A DNA stretch of 64,000 nucleotides from Ignavibacteriota bacterium. GTDB lineage: Bacteria > Bacteroidota > Ignavibacteria > Palsa-1295. A model generated the notes under the pieces. That model had not been told where the DNA came from. It ran no database searches and saw nothing but the letters and a program-made list of their open reading frames with translations. The stretch spans positions 24,438 to 88,437 of the forward strand of contig PLYO01000042.1 in the NCBI GenBank assembly GCA_003151825.1, given 5' to 3'. Position numbers and translations under genes: made by a program. Below, one piece after another: positions 16,018 to 25,706 of the stretch. Each line of letters starts with the position of its first letter. Position 1 is the stretch's first letter.

Positions 16018-17193
16018 TCACTGGATGGATCGCTTATTCGCGTTCGTTGCATATTGGGCGTGGTTGAGTTCTGGTTGCGGAACGGTTCCCGTGCTTCGCA
16101 CAGGAAGAGCCGTTCCATTTTGGAATCGTTGCTTTAAAATTATTTGGCCGTTGAAGCGGGCATCGGCGTAGAGCGCGTGACCGGCGCGGAGTTCGTTATG
16201 CAAGTGCCCTTTCCACACTCGCGCAAGGAGTTGCAATTGCCGGTAGAAGAGCGAAACTTGGTTGTTTGGCACGACGGAGTCCCGTTGTTCTTCCAGCGCG
16301 GTGTGGAACTCACGATCGAACGGCGAGCCGAGGAAAATCGGCGTTTCGGTTTCGGATGTATAGATCACATACGCGCCCGTTGGCGTGCGGTGGAATTCGC
16401 CGATGGCGCCCGCCAGCGCGCCGGAATCGAGCGCGGCGATCATGGCCACCATTTTTGCCATCGCCTGAAAGCTTGCCGTATCATGCGCGCTTACGCCGGA
16501 AAGCAGCGGCACTTGCAACAGCTTCGCCGGATCGCGAAGGCCTGCGATGAGCTTGGGCCGCAGGAGAAGGCCATCGCGGTCGATGATGAAAGTTTCACCC
16601 GCCGAAGTGCCGCTCGTGGAATCTGAGCTAAGCAAAGCCACCGGCTGCCGTTCTTCGATGAAAAGCACGAGCGTTGCAGGACCCACTTCGCGCCGAACAT
16701 GCGCCGCGCGGATAAGCGAATGCGTGAGCAGACGATGCTCGATTGCTTTTAAATTGATAGTGTAAAACGGCACGGAGCGGTCGATAGCCGCAAGCTGGAT
16801 CACTTCTTCGTTCGAAAGAAGATTCGCGCCCTCGATCTTCACCCGCGTGAGATGAAGCCCGCCATCCGAACGCGAAGCAAGATACCAGACGGTGCCAAGC
16901 ACGACAATCGCTGCGAGCAACAGCACGCTCGGCCACCGGGAATGCTTCCAGGAAGCATCCGGATCAGTTTCCAGCGATTCGATTTCGTCGGTGTCACCAT
17001 CCGAAAGGAAATCCGCGAGATAATCCCGCGAATCCATCGCTTCTTCCGGTTCTGCGCGGAGCGTTTGGCCCAGAAGCGCGCGCGTGGGAACCGGCTCCTC
17101 TGAGAGCGGTTCGCGCGGTGAATCCTCCGGCTCCCATTCGGGGAGATGGACGAATTCGTTCCGCTCTATTGGCGGCTGAAAATTGAACTTCAT
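16018..17193 (-). CDS. ftsQ: Cell division protein FtsQ/DivIB
   Basis: 391 residues: a long cytoplasmic N-terminus of about 86 residues rich in E, P and D, one transmembrane helix (87-107), then a POTRA domain (LTRVKIEGANLLSNEEVIQLAAI, about 114-185) and a beta domain. This is the FtsQ layout, although the cytoplasmic part is longer than in most proteins. FtsQ joins FtsL and other division proteins in the periplasm. The gene lies directly upstream of ftsA, the usual order. It is separated from the aspartyl protease gene upstream by 110 bases. Confidence 0.9.
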   Translation of the reverse strand: MKFNFQPPIERNEFVHLPEWEPEDSPREPLSEEPVPTRALLGQTLRAEPEEAMDSRDYLADFLSDGDTDEIESLETDPDASWKHSRWPSVLLLAAIVVLGTVWYLASRSDGGLHLTRVKIEGANLLSNEEVIQLAAIDRSVPFYTINLKAIEHRLLTHSLIRAAHVRREVGPATLVLFIEERQPVALLSSDSTSGTSAGETFIIDRDGLLLRPKLIAGLRDPAKLLQVPLLSGVSAHDTASFQAMAKMVAMIAALDSGALAGAIGEFHRTPTGAYVIYTSETETPIFLGSPFDREFHTALEEQRDSVVPNNQVSLFYRQLQLLARVWKGHLHNELRAGHALYADARFNGQIILKQRFQNGTALPVRSTGTVPQPELNHAQYATNANKRSIQ

Positions 17194-17303
17194 TTTTCTT
17201 TTACTAACCTCACGGCTCGCTTAACGGCAAAGCCGATCCGCGAACCGTTTGCGGCTCGTTCGCTGAAAAATGAAATGTAGTGAGGAGCTTTAAGTTAGGC
17301 CAA

Positions 17304-18596
17304 TCACTCAAGGCGCAAACTCATCGTGCGGAAGTCCAGCGTGGTAGCGCTGAACTGTTTCGTCGCATCGCGCCCAAGATTGCCGTAGAAAAATTCTGCG
17401 GTTTCGTTCACACGATCGGTGACGGCTTTTACGGAATCGAAGGAAATCGTTTTCCCATCGAGTTGAAGTTGAAGATTGCGGAGTTTGTATGCCTTCGCAT
17501 TTATTAACTCTCCTCCTGCGCCGCTGAATTTGTGTGTAGATGTATCCGCATTCGTAAGAACGCTGGGAAATCTCCGAAGAAACGGAGGGTAAAACATCGT
17601 CGCATCGGCACCGGTATCGTAATGTAAAGGAATGAGTTGATTCAAATATGAAGCTTCGACAACGAGATTCAGTCCATCGAGTGCAAGGTTGGGTCGCATC
17701 GTTGAAGAGGTCTTCCGTTGCCGGATTGAGGCCTCGATATGTCCATCGCTCGTGAATGTCACTGTGCCGAGTGCTTCGATAACCGGAAAACCAATGGCGC
17801 CTGTCACATGATAATGAATGGAAGGAAAACTTAAATCGGCATCCTGAAAAACGAGGACGACTACGTTTCTCAAGGAGATCATTCCTATATCCAATTTGTC
17901 AATAACGCCCACATGCGCAGTAGTCGGGTTCCCGGTGAGGCTTCCCACGGAGATAGTGCCATCGAGAAGCTTGACATGGCAAGACGCGGCGGTCGTGGAA
18001 TCAAGAATCGAAAAATTGGCGCCTGTATCGAAGATAAGATCGGAATCGACCACTTCATCATTCATTTTCACGCTGATCTGATACTTGCCTGCCTTGCTTG
18101 GAAGTATGTGGGCTTGGCCGGTCGATTCTGCCATAATTTGCTGATGAGGAGCGCCGCTAAGTATTTCTCCTAACCGAGCGGAGTTTTCAAAATCTAATCG
18201 CTGGCTTGAGTCTATCTCGTCGCCGAGCCTCCGGATGGCCTCGCGATATGTCTTGGCAGCATCAGCATATTGATAGAGTCGAAAGTAGCTTGTACCGAGA
18301 ACATCGAAGGCATTGCCAAGCCGAGAGACAGAATCAGTGTGCGATGTGTGGTCGAGATAGGCAGTGAGGTCTTTAACAGCCTTCGATGGCTGATTGAATA
18401 CGGCCTCGGCGAGACCTCGAAAATATCGATGTTCGGGACTGGGCGATTCCTGCCAATCAAGAACGGAATCTCGAAACTCGAAGAACTGCTTGGTTTGATA
18501 GAGCGAATCGCAGTTATGGGTTCGATTCAAATCCTGACCCTTCACATTCTGGCTTATTACGATTAGTACGATAGAAAAAATTCCTGCGCGTTTCAT
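17304..18596 (-). CDS. Exported protein with two retropepsin-like aspartyl protease domains
   Basis: A 430-residue protein with a signal peptide (MKRAGIFSIVLIVISQNVKG). A helical TPR-like part (about 30-150) is followed by two copies of the retropepsin active-site motif: FDTGANFSILDST and, about 155 residues later, HYDTGADATMFYPPF. Each is followed by the usual hydrophobic-glycine strand. Most bacterial proteins of this family have one or two such domains and act as pepsin-like proteases in the periplasm. The start overlaps the preceding gene as ATGA, so it is translated with it. It interrupts the usual murC-ftsQ neighbourhood. Confidence 0.85.
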   Translation of the reverse strand: MKRAGIFSIVLIVISQNVKGQDLNRTHNCDSLYQTKQFFEFRDSVLDWQESPSPEHRYFRGLAEAVFNQPSKAVKDLTAYLDHTSHTDSVSRLGNAFDVLGTSYFRLYQYADAAKTYREAIRRLGDEIDSSQRLDFENSARLGEILSGAPHQQIMAESTGQAHILPSKAGKYQISVKMNDEVVDSDLIFDTGANFSILDSTTAASCHVKLLDGTISVGSLTGNPTTAHVGVIDKLDIGMISLRNVVVLVFQDADLSFPSIHYHVTGAIGFPVIEALGTVTFTSDGHIEASIRQRKTSSTMRPNLALDGLNLVVEASYLNQLIPLHYDTGADATMFYPPFLRRFPSVLTNADTSTHKFSGAGGELINAKAYKLRNLQLQLDGKTISFDSVKAVTDRVNETAEFFYGNLGRDATKQFSATTLDFRTMSLRLE

Positions 18597-19897
18597 GATA
18601 GTAACAACGCCCCTTCAGGGCTTCCCATTCTCTTTTTTTCCTCGGTGTTGACTTTGACATCGTTCCCATTCACATGCGCTCGATAATTCATCCCATAGGT
18701 CCATCCTTCGAGCTGCACTTGCGGATCGCTATAAATCGTGGGGCTATAAAACCGTATCGGGTATCGGCTGCGGCTCAAGCGCAGCTCGGTTTTTACGATG
18801 CCGAGCAGCGTGAAGAGCACCTGCTGCGCATGGATGCTTTTTTCCGCGCTTCGCTGACTTTCAGCGGGAATGTGCCATCCTGCGTCTTCATAATTGGCAA
18901 ACAGGGTTCCCATTGCATCGGCTTTGATCTGTTTTCCTTCGGTAAAAAGCCAGGGGAGCGCTTCGACAATGGTAAGCTTTTTCAGTTCCATCATCGGCCA
19001 GATGGAAAGGTTGTCGCGGCCCGACTCGATCAGTTGGCCAAGCATGGCCATTCCAAGGAGCGCGTCGCGGCCGCGGCTGTTGCCGTTAAATTCGTACCGC
19101 TCGGTCAAACGGTTGTATCCGATCTGGATGGTGCTAAGCGTATCGCGCCCGACCGATGCAATCAGCGGCAGGTCCGTGCGGCGCAGCCGCTCGGCCATCG
19201 AATGCTGTTCGTGCGGTGCGGGCTTCTCAGGCTGAATATTCCATTCACGGTTCTCGGTGCGCCGCGCACTTCGCGGACGAATGCTTGGCATATCGGGATC
19301 GAGATAGGCTTCCCGGTAACGGGCCATTCGCTCGACCCACCGGCGTGCGCCATCATCGACATTTTTTTTGAGGTCTTCGCGGATGGTTCTAACCATTCCG
19401 CGCCAATCCGTAATTCCTTCGGCGGATAACGATTCCAAAAACGGAGCCGGAAAACTAAAATTAAAATCGAGCGCAACTAAGGCGGAGTCCAAAGCGAGAA
19501 TGCGTTCCAAGATTTCCTTTCGCGTACGGACCCTTCCAAGTTCCTGAACGACGACCCACTCGCCCTCGATCGTTGCTTCGGCCCACCATAAATCGCTGGC
19601 CGGTTCGCGCTCGCCGGACCAAGCAATGACGACGATGCGGCGAAAAACACTTGGCCTTCGTAAAGCTGGTGGGCACGATGTTTTTTGCTCTCGTTTTCGG
19701 CCCTTTGGAGGTCTTCCATTCTTTTGGGACGGCTTGCCGTTTCGTTGTGCCGGAACGGGTTCCGATCCGGATTCCACGGCGATTGCTTCCTGCACGATGG
19801 GATCGCTACCGGCTGCAACTTCGGAGTCGCCCTGAGGCTCCTCGTGCTGCATTACTTCTTTATCCTGCTCAGATTCGTTCATGGGGTCAATTGTCAT
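18593..19897 (-). CDS. Unknown protein in the dcw operon
   Basis: About 434 residues from ATG 19897, which overlaps the murC stop region; the ATG at 19882, just past the murC stop, is an alternative. The first 90 residues are low complexity (E, P, Q, K, R). The rest is globular, with RRIVVIAWSGER followed later by ALVALDFNFSFPAPFLESL, which recalls the DxP/FSFP strand of DUF429-like RNase H-fold proteins; I regard that as a hint only. The gene ends in an ATGA overlap with the aspartyl protease gene. Its place between murC and ftsQ suggests an envelope or division link, but no function can be given. Confidence 0.7.
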   Translation of the reverse strand: MTIDPMNESEQDKEVMQHEEPQGDSEVAAGSDPIVQEAIAVESGSEPVPAQRNGKPSQKNGRPPKGRKREQKTSCPPALRRPSVFRRIVVIAWSGEREPASDLWWAEATIEGEWVVVQELGRVRTRKEILERILALDSALVALDFNFSFPAPFLESLSAEGITDWRGMVRTIREDLKKNVDDGARRWVERMARYREAYLDPDMPSIRPRSARRTENREWNIQPEKPAPHEQHSMAERLRRTDLPLIASVGRDTLSTIQIGYNRLTERYEFNGNSRGRDALLGMAMLGQLIESGRDNLSIWPMMELKKLTIVEALPWLFTEGKQIKADAMGTLFANYEDAGWHIPAESQRSAEKSIHAQQVLFTLLGIVKTELRLSRSRYPIRFYSPTIYSDPQVQLEGWTYGMNYRAHVNGNDVKVNTEEKKRMGSPEGALLLS

Positions 19898-21353
19898 GCT
19901 CTGGCGCCAGTTCAAGCGTTTGGAGTTCCGTCATCGTATGAAGGATGGCCGGAGCTGCCTCCGTAATAGTGCCGGCGCCGATGGTGAGCACAACATCGCG
20001 CTCACGGAGAATAGCCGCAAGTAGTTTGGGAAGTTTATTCGGTGCGCTGGCCGTGTAAATCTCCGTCAATCCAGATTTCTTTGCGGACTCCATAATAAGC
20101 TCGCTCGTCACGCCCGGAATCGGAGTCTCGCGCGCGGGATAAATATCGAGCAAGACGAGCACGTCCGCGTTCGCGGCAAACACTTCGCCAAAAGCTTCGG
20201 CAAAATCGCGGGTGCGCGTAAACGTGTGCGGCTGAAAACACGCTACGATTCTCCTTCCGGGATAAGCAGCCCGCGCCGTCATCAGCGTGGCACGAACTTC
20301 AGTTGGATGATGCGCGTAATCGTCGATTACGAGCACGCCGCCAGCTTCGCCAATGATCTCGAACCGTCGTTCCGCGCCGCAAAAGCGTTTGAGCGCCCGA
20401 AGCGTGATGTCGAGCGGAATGGAAAGCACATCCGCCGTGGCAATGGCGGCCAGCGCGTTCAGCATATTGTGTTTGCCGGGGACGCGCAGCTCGATTTCAC
20501 CGGCAGCTTCGCCGGAGCGCACGAGCGTGGCGTGCATTCGTTGCGGGGTCTGCATAAGATTCGCAACTCGATATTTTGTTTCGGGCGAATCGACCCCATA
20601 CGTCACAATGCGCTTGCGCAATCGAGGAGTTATCTCCCGGAGCATCAGATCGTCAATGGAAACGATAACAAATCCATTGTGAGATGTCTGGTAACCGTTC
20701 CTCAAAGGATCGCTCACGGATGAGTGCTGACTTGTGGATGGTGCTTGATTTGCGAATTGCACAAACGCATCTTTGAGCGCAGCTACATCGCTATACGTAT
20801 CCATGTGTTCGGCTTCCAGCGAAGTCATAATCGCGATATACGAGCCTCCGAGCGCGAGAAAGCTGCGGTCATATTCGTCGGCTTCGACGACGGCGATTTT
20901 TCCGGCCCCGGCGCGGGAATTTTTGCCGCCTAATTCCCGGACGCTCGCACCCACGAGCACGAGTGGGTCAAGCCCCGCCTCAATAAGTACCGATGCGATC
21001 ATGCCGGTCACGGTCGTTTTGCCATGCGTGCCGGCCACAGCGATTACGACATGATCGCGCACGATCTCGCATAAGAACTCGGCGCGACGCACGAGCCGAA
21101 TGCCGCGACGTTGTGCTTCCACGCGCTCGACATTGTCATCGGCAATAGCAGAAGAATAGACGACGACGTCCGCGCCATCAACATTTTTTGCATCGTGCCC
21201 GATGGAGATCGTTGCGCCGAGCACTTCCAGTTCGTCCATCTTTTTATTTTGCACGGCATCGCTGCCACTGACGGCGATGCCGCGCAGCAGCAATATTTCC
21301 GCCAGCCCGCTCATGCCGGCTCCGCCGATACCAATAAAATGGACGTGACGCAA
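19887..21353 (-). CDS. murC: UDP-N-acetylmuramate-L-alanine ligase
   Basis: A 488-residue Mur ligase. The UDP-binding Rossmann motif GIGGAGMSGLAE is at residues 8-19 and the ATP loop GTHGKTT at 108-114, with the central NxLAAIA block (NMLNALAAIATA) and the C-terminal IDDYAHHPTEVRATL that distinguishes MurC. It adds L-alanine to UDP-MurNAc in the cytoplasm, the first amino acid step of peptidoglycan precursor synthesis. It follows a small membrane protein gene in the operon and is followed by the unknown gene with a short overlap. Confidence 0.97.
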   Translation of the reverse strand: MRHVHFIGIGGAGMSGLAEILLLRGIAVSGSDAVQNKKMDELEVLGATISIGHDAKNVDGADVVVYSSAIADDNVERVEAQRRGIRLVRRAEFLCEIVRDHVVIAVAGTHGKTTVTGMIASVLIEAGLDPLVLVGASVRELGGKNSRAGAGKIAVVEADEYDRSFLALGGSYIAIMTSLEAEHMDTYSDVAALKDAFVQFANQAPSTSQHSSVSDPLRNGYQTSHNGFVIVSIDDLMLREITPRLRKRIVTYGVDSPETKYRVANLMQTPQRMHATLVRSGEAAGEIELRVPGKHNMLNALAAIATADVLSIPLDITLRALKRFCGAERRFEIIGEAGGVLVIDDYAHHPTEVRATLMTARAAYPGRRIVACFQPHTFTRTRDFAEAFGEVFAANADVLVLLDIYPARETPIPGVTSELIMESAKKSGLTEIYTASAPNKLPKLLAAILRERDVVLTIGAGTITEAAPAILHTMTELQTLELAPEHDN

Positions 21354-21362
21354 TGGAAAAAT

Positions 21363-21854
21363 TTATGATAGCTGTTCCGGGCGGGCGCCGCGCGATGCCG
21401 CAAGCGGTCCGGCCCATTCGCGGAGATCGTCAAGCAATTTATGACTTTGCTCGAAATTTGCAAGGCGAATGCGTACCGGGCGTCGCTCCGTTTTTAGACG
21501 GATTCTGACCGAACGAACCCGCTGCACAGCGCGCCCGTCGGGAGGACCAATTTGAACAGACGCGACATCGGACCGCGCAATTTTTCGGCTGCGCGCGCGG
21601 CTCGTGAAAAAAATGGTGTCGCCCTCGATCTCGATTTGACGCCGCATGAAAAGATTATAGAGCAGCGCGATCACGCCGAGAAGGGTGATCGCGGAAAGCA
21701 AGAGCAAGAGCGGGTCTTGCCAGAGCGTCGGAAACGATTGCCACTCAATGATCGAGCGAACGACGAGATAGAGCAGCAGCGTCGCCGCATAGAGGGCGAT
21801 TGACTGATAGAGGAAATCGAGCCTTGCGCGATAAATGTGTTTCTCGTCGTCCAT
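21363..21854 (-). CDS. Two-helix membrane protein of unknown function
   Basis: About 163 residues from the ATG at 21854, 14 bases after the murG stop; a longer frame overlaps murG. Two transmembrane helices occupy about residues 15-35 and 45-67, and a soluble C-terminal domain follows that begins RRQIEIEGDTIFFTSRARSRKI. That pattern resembles small PH-like domains of bacterial membrane proteins. Its place between murG and murC (9 bases before murC) indicates co-expression with cell wall genes. No function is assigned. Confidence 0.75.
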   Translation of the reverse strand: MDDEKHIYRARLDFLYQSIALYAATLLLYLVVRSIIEWQSFPTLWQDPLLLLLSAITLLGVIALLYNLFMRRQIEIEGDTIFFTSRARSRKIARSDVASVQIGPPDGRAVQRVRSVRIRLKTERRPVRIRLANFEQSHKLLDDLREWAGPLAASRGARPEQLS

Positions 21855-21868
21855 ATTGTACAAGGTTC

Positions 21869-22972
21869 CTAACGAGTTGCTGCGATCAACCATTCAGCCA
21901 CGAGCTTCGCGGCGTTGGGATTATCTCTTTGCTTCATTGCTTTCGACATGGCGATCAAACGTTCTGGTTCTCCGAGTAATGCGAAAATTGTTTGAGCAAG
22001 CATTGTCTTTAACTGGCTATCGCGGAGCACCACCGCCGTACCGTCTCGCTCAAAGGATCGAGCATTGTGCTCCTGATGGTCCGCCGCTGCGAATGGATAA
22101 GGAATAAGTATCGCCGGTTTTCCCAGATGCACCAGCTCCGCAAGCGAAGATGCGCCTGCGCGGCAGACAACTAAGTCCGCCGCGCGATAGGCTCGCTCCA
22201 TATCGTAAATGTAGTCTATGACGCGAACGTTCGGTATGTTTGCAAATTGATTCTGAAGTTCTACGACATTCGCGCTGCGTCCCGTTTGCCATAACACATT
22301 GTATCCCCGCTCGGCAAGTGTTCCGGCGCACTCACGCATCGCTTCGTTGATGGCGCGCGCGCCGAGCGAGCCGCCAAACACGAGAACGGTAGTGCGCGAG
22401 GCGTCAAGCCCAAAAGACTGCCGCGCTTCTTCCCGCGAAATGATTTGCCGTCCGAGTCCAGCGCGCACTGGAGTTCCGCTAACAGTTGCGGTTCTCGAAA
22501 TTCGCTTTGGAAATTTCACCGCCGCTTCGGGATATGCGAGAAATAATTTATCGGCCATGCGCGAAAGCAATGTATTCGCGCTTCCGGGGATGGAATTAAT
22601 TTCTAAGAGCGCGGTCGGCACGCGAAATGCCCACGCCGCAATTCCCACGGGCACGCTCAGATACGCGCCCGCGCCAAGCATCGCGGATGGCCGTTCTTTC
22701 GCAATAAGACGCATGCAATCTATAAGCGCGCTCGCAAATTTCCATGGAAAAGTCAAAAGCGACGAAACGGACTTTCGCTGCGCGTGAATGTCGATCGGCA
22801 TGAAGGGAAAGCCTGCTCGCGGAACTTCCTTTGCTTCAATGCGATCTCGTGTGCCGATAAAAATAATATTTATGTCCGGCCGCTCGCGCCGGATTTCTTC
22901 CGCGACGGCGAGCGCGGGATAGAGATGGCCGCCCGTTCCGCCGGCGGCGATGAGGATGGTCTTGTTAGGCAA
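21869..22972 (-). CDS. murG: Lipid II synthase MurG
   Basis: A 367-residue GT28 glycosyltransferase that transfers GlcNAc from UDP-GlcNAc to lipid I at the inner face of the membrane. The N-terminal glycine loop GGTGGH is at 11-16, followed by YPALAVAEEI; the second loop VFGGSLGARAIN and the donor-binding CRAGASSLAELVHLGKPAILIPYPFAAADHQ segment are intact. The start overlaps the ftsW end by 8 bases, so the two are translationally coupled. Confidence 0.97.
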   Translation of the reverse strand: MPNKTILIAAGGTGGHLYPALAVAEEIRRERPDINIIFIGTRDRIEAKEVPRAGFPFMPIDIHAQRKSVSSLLTFPWKFASALIDCMRLIAKERPSAMLGAGAYLSVPVGIAAWAFRVPTALLEINSIPGSANTLLSRMADKLFLAYPEAAVKFPKRISRTATVSGTPVRAGLGRQIISREEARQSFGLDASRTTVLVFGGSLGARAINEAMRECAGTLAERGYNVLWQTGRSANVVELQNQFANIPNVRVIDYIYDMERAYRAADLVVCRAGASSLAELVHLGKPAILIPYPFAAADHQEHNARSFERDGTAVVLRDSQLKTMLAQTIFALLGEPERLIAMSKAMKQRDNPNAAKLVAEWLIAATR

Positions 22973-24137
22973 TGGCTTCTTCCTGAGGCGGTTTCAATAA
23001 ACGGGATAGTCTCTCGCCAAACGAAACGCGCGGTGGTTTTGGTAGCGTCACCGCGTATTTCGAAATGTTGAGCAGTACACCGATGGCCGCAGCACTAAAG
23101 ATCATGCTCGTGCCGCCGTAGCTGACGAACGGCATCGGCAGCCCCGTCACCGGCATCAGTCCAACGTTGACGAAGGCATTGATTAATACATAGATCGCGA
23201 CCGTCAGCGTAATTCCGAATGCGGTATAGCGGCCAAAAGCATCCGGAGCATGTTTAGCAATTTGCACGCCACGAATAACGATAAATCCAAAAACCACCAG
23301 CAGCAACCCAGCGCCGATAAAACCATATTCCTCGCCAATAACGGAGTAGATAAAATCGCCGTATGACTCCGGGAGAAAAAACATGCTCTGCCGCGATTGT
23401 CCGATACCCACTCCGAAAATTCCGCCATTACCAAATGCAAGAAGTGCCTGATCGGTTTGATACGCGACCTGACTCGTATGCGTTGTGTGATGCCCGACAA
23501 ACGCTAACATGCGTTGAACACGATAACTTGCGGTAAGTGCAAAGATCCCTCCGCCGAAGAGCGCGAGAACGCCGCTCGTTATCATATACTTCAGCGGCAC
23601 CTGCGCGACGTACATAATCCCGAATGTGATAAGTAAGAGCACGCTCGCCGTTGACATATTCGGCTGCTTCGCAATCAGCGCGGCGGCAGCAATCGCCCAG
23701 AACATGATCGGCAGAAATGCTTTCTTGAAATCGCCGATGATTTCCTGTTTCGCCGCGCAAAGCGCGGCGACATGCAACACCAGCGCGAACTTCGCAAATT
23801 CTGCCGGCTGAAAACTGAACGGCCCAAGCGCCAGCCAGCGCCGCGCGCCAAGTTCCCGAGTTCCCACAAAGAGCACGGCAACAAGCAGAAGCAGCGATGA
23901 GAGCATGATCCATTTCGTCTGCTTCTCGAATTTGTGATAATCCATTTTCGTGAATACGATCATCGCCACGAGCGAGAGAAATACTTTCTTAGCGTGATTG
24001 AAGAGCATGGATTCGCTCGCGCCCATCTTCACTGCGCTGAACGAGGCACTCGCCGTATAAACGAACGCCAGCGAAGCGAGCAAAAGACCGGTGACGGTCA
24101 AAAACAGGCTAAGATCGGCAGTACGTTTGGGTTTCAT
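22965..24137 (-). CDS. ftsW: Peptidoglycan polymerase FtsW
   Basis: A 390-residue SEDS-family protein with about ten transmembrane helices. The conserved block FQPAEFAKFALVLHVA and the C-terminal MPVTGLPMPFVSYGGTSM are the family signatures. FtsW polymerises glycan strands at the division site together with the FtsI transpeptidase encoded in the same operon. A second SEDS protein, RodA, is encoded at 52259-53509. Identity as FtsW rests on its place between murD and murG. Confidence 0.95.
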   Translation of the reverse strand: MKPKRTADLSLFLTVTGLLLASLAFVYTASASFSAVKMGASESMLFNHAKKVFLSLVAMIVFTKMDYHKFEKQTKWIMLSSLLLLVAVLFVGTRELGARRWLALGPFSFQPAEFAKFALVLHVAALCAAKQEIIGDFKKAFLPIMFWAIAAAALIAKQPNMSTASVLLLITFGIMYVAQVPLKYMITSGVLALFGGGIFALTASYRVQRMLAFVGHHTTHTSQVAYQTDQALLAFGNGGIFGVGIGQSRQSMFFLPESYGDFIYSVIGEEYGFIGAGLLLVVFGFIVIRGVQIAKHAPDAFGRYTAFGITLTVAIYVLINAFVNVGLMPVTGLPMPFVSYGGTSMIFSAAAIGVLLNISKYAVTLPKPPRVSFGERLSRLLKPPQEEAIA

Positions 24138-24164
24138 GCGTTCTGTTATTTAATTTCGTTCCTG

Positions 24165-24244
24165 TCCCAGGGTTTCATTTCATTCCACCCTGGGCTATTT
24201 TAGTAGGTCATTAGCCCAGGGTGCAGCGAAGCGGAACCCTGGGA
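24165..24244. repeat. Inverted repeat pair CCCAGGGT/ACCCTGGG between murD and ftsW
   Basis: Left arm 24165-24197 and right arm 24212-24244 are reverse complements, and each has its own CCCAGGGT..ACCCTGGG stem. It occupies most of the 131-base gap. Confidence 0.85.
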
Positions 24245-24268
24245 GTCAGGAATAGATACCAGCGGATT

Positions 24269-25621
24269 TTATTTCAATTGATTTACTAATTCCTTAAACA
24301 CTCTCCCGCGCTGTTCATAATTATCGAACATATCGAAGCTCGCGCAGGCGGGCGACAGGAGCACGATGTCTCCGGGCGCGGCGGCTTCTTTGGCTAATCG
24401 CACGGCTTCTTCCATCGACATGCCGGCGGAGTGTATCGGCTTCATGCCATCGAAAAATTTCTCGATCTTCTCGGCACCCTTGCCGACCGTTACGATGGCT
24501 TTCACATGTTCCTTAACTAAGTCGGCTATTTTCGAATAATCATTACCTTTGTCCTTGCCTCCGGCGATGAGAATGATCGGCTCCTTGAAACTTCCAAGTG
24601 CATAATACACCGAATCCACGTTCGTTGCTTTCGAATCGTTGTAATACTTCACGCCATTTAGCTCACGCACGAATTCGATGCGGTGCTCCACGCCTTTGAA
24701 TGTGCGAAGCGTTTCACGAATTGCATCGTATTCGACGCCCATTGTTCGTGTCATTAGCGCCGCAGCCATGGCATTCATCAGATTATGTGGGCCGGGAATG
24801 CCGATCTCATTGCGGTTGATGAGAACTTCTTTTTCACGGCCAATGCGGAGAACGATGTCATCGCCAACGAGATAGGAGCCCTGCTTCAACTCTTCTTTCA
24901 GCGAAAAACCGATCGTTCGGATATTCACGGTGTCCGCACAATTGCGGGCGTTCTCATCATCGTGATTATAGACGAAAATGTCGTAACCCTTCTGGTTTTC
25001 GACGATGCGGTATTTCGATTGAATATAGGCTTCGTAATTTTTGTAGCGGTCGAGATGGTCGGGCGCGATATTGAGCAGCGCTGAGACCTTCGGACGAAAT
25101 TCGTCAATGGCATCCAGTTGAAAGCTCGATACTTCCAACACTACAATCGCTTTTTCGCCCTTCGCTTGGTCAACAATTTCCGAAAAGGCAATTCCAATAT
25201 TCCCGGCAACGAACGTATTCCATCCGGCGCGTTTGAAAATCTCTCCTACAAGCGTCGTCGTCGTCGTTTTGCCATTTGTGCCGGTGATGGCAACGATGGG
25301 CGCTTCGCATTGATCAAATGCAATTTCGATCTCGCTTAAAATTTTTATTTGCTGCGTGCGCGCAAGCTTTACAATGGGCGCGTCGAGCGGTACACCGGGG
25401 CTAAGCACGATGTAATCGGCTTCGAGCACGCGGTGGGTGTTATCGCCTAACTCAAATTCCACACCGATTTCCTGCAATTCCTTCGCGGCATCCTCAAACT
25501 TATTTTGCTTTCCTTTTTCCGATAGGAACACTTTCGCCCTACGTGTCTTGAGCAAACGCGCGACGGCAAGGCCGGATTTTCCGGCCCCTAAAATCGAAAA
25601 GCGTTTACCTCTGACTTGCAT
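24269..25621 (-). CDS. murD: UDP-N-acetylmuramoyl-L-alanine-D-glutamate ligase
   Basis: A 450-residue Mur ligase with an N-terminal nucleotide-binding motif (LGAGKSGLAVARLL), ATP loop GTNGKTT at 114-120, the HRIEFVRELNGVKYYNDSKATN block and the C-terminal ILIAGGKDKGNDY that identifies MurD. It adds D-glutamate in the cytoplasm. It stands between mraY and ftsW, the classical position, flanked on both sides by palindromic repeats. Confidence 0.97.
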   Translation of the reverse strand: MQVRGKRFSILGAGKSGLAVARLLKTRRAKVFLSEKGKQNKFEDAAKELQEIGVEFELGDNTHRVLEADYIVLSPGVPLDAPIVKLARTQQIKILSEIEIAFDQCEAPIVAITGTNGKTTTTTLVGEIFKRAGWNTFVAGNIGIAFSEIVDQAKGEKAIVVLEVSSFQLDAIDEFRPKVSALLNIAPDHLDRYKNYEAYIQSKYRIVENQKGYDIFVYNHDDENARNCADTVNIRTIGFSLKEELKQGSYLVGDDIVLRIGREKEVLINRNEIGIPGPHNLMNAMAAALMTRTMGVEYDAIRETLRTFKGVEHRIEFVRELNGVKYYNDSKATNVDSVYYALGSFKEPIILIAGGKDKGNDYSKIADLVKEHVKAIVTVGKGAEKIEKFFDGMKPIHSAGMSMEEAVRLAKEAAAPGDIVLLSPACASFDMFDNYEQRGRVFKELVNQLK

Positions 25622-25624
25622 ATC

Positions 25625-25702
25625 GTAGGGACGTGCTGCGCACGTCCAATCCCGCAGGTTAATCGTGCGGCGCAGAAGGACGTGCGCAGCACGTCCCCCT
25701 AC
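25625..25702. repeat. GGACGTGC palindrome pair between mraY and murD
   Basis: Arms GTAGGGACGTGC.. (25625-25647) and its near-reverse complement (25678-25702). A second full copy of this pair lies between hutI and hutH (55372-55459). Confidence 0.88.
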
Positions 25703-25706
25703 AAAT

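Noticed and set aside
18674..19429. 251-codon plus-strand frame opposite the unknown dcw gene
   Set aside because: The minus-strand frame is longer and is joined to murC and the protease gene by overlaps, so it is the likelier gene.
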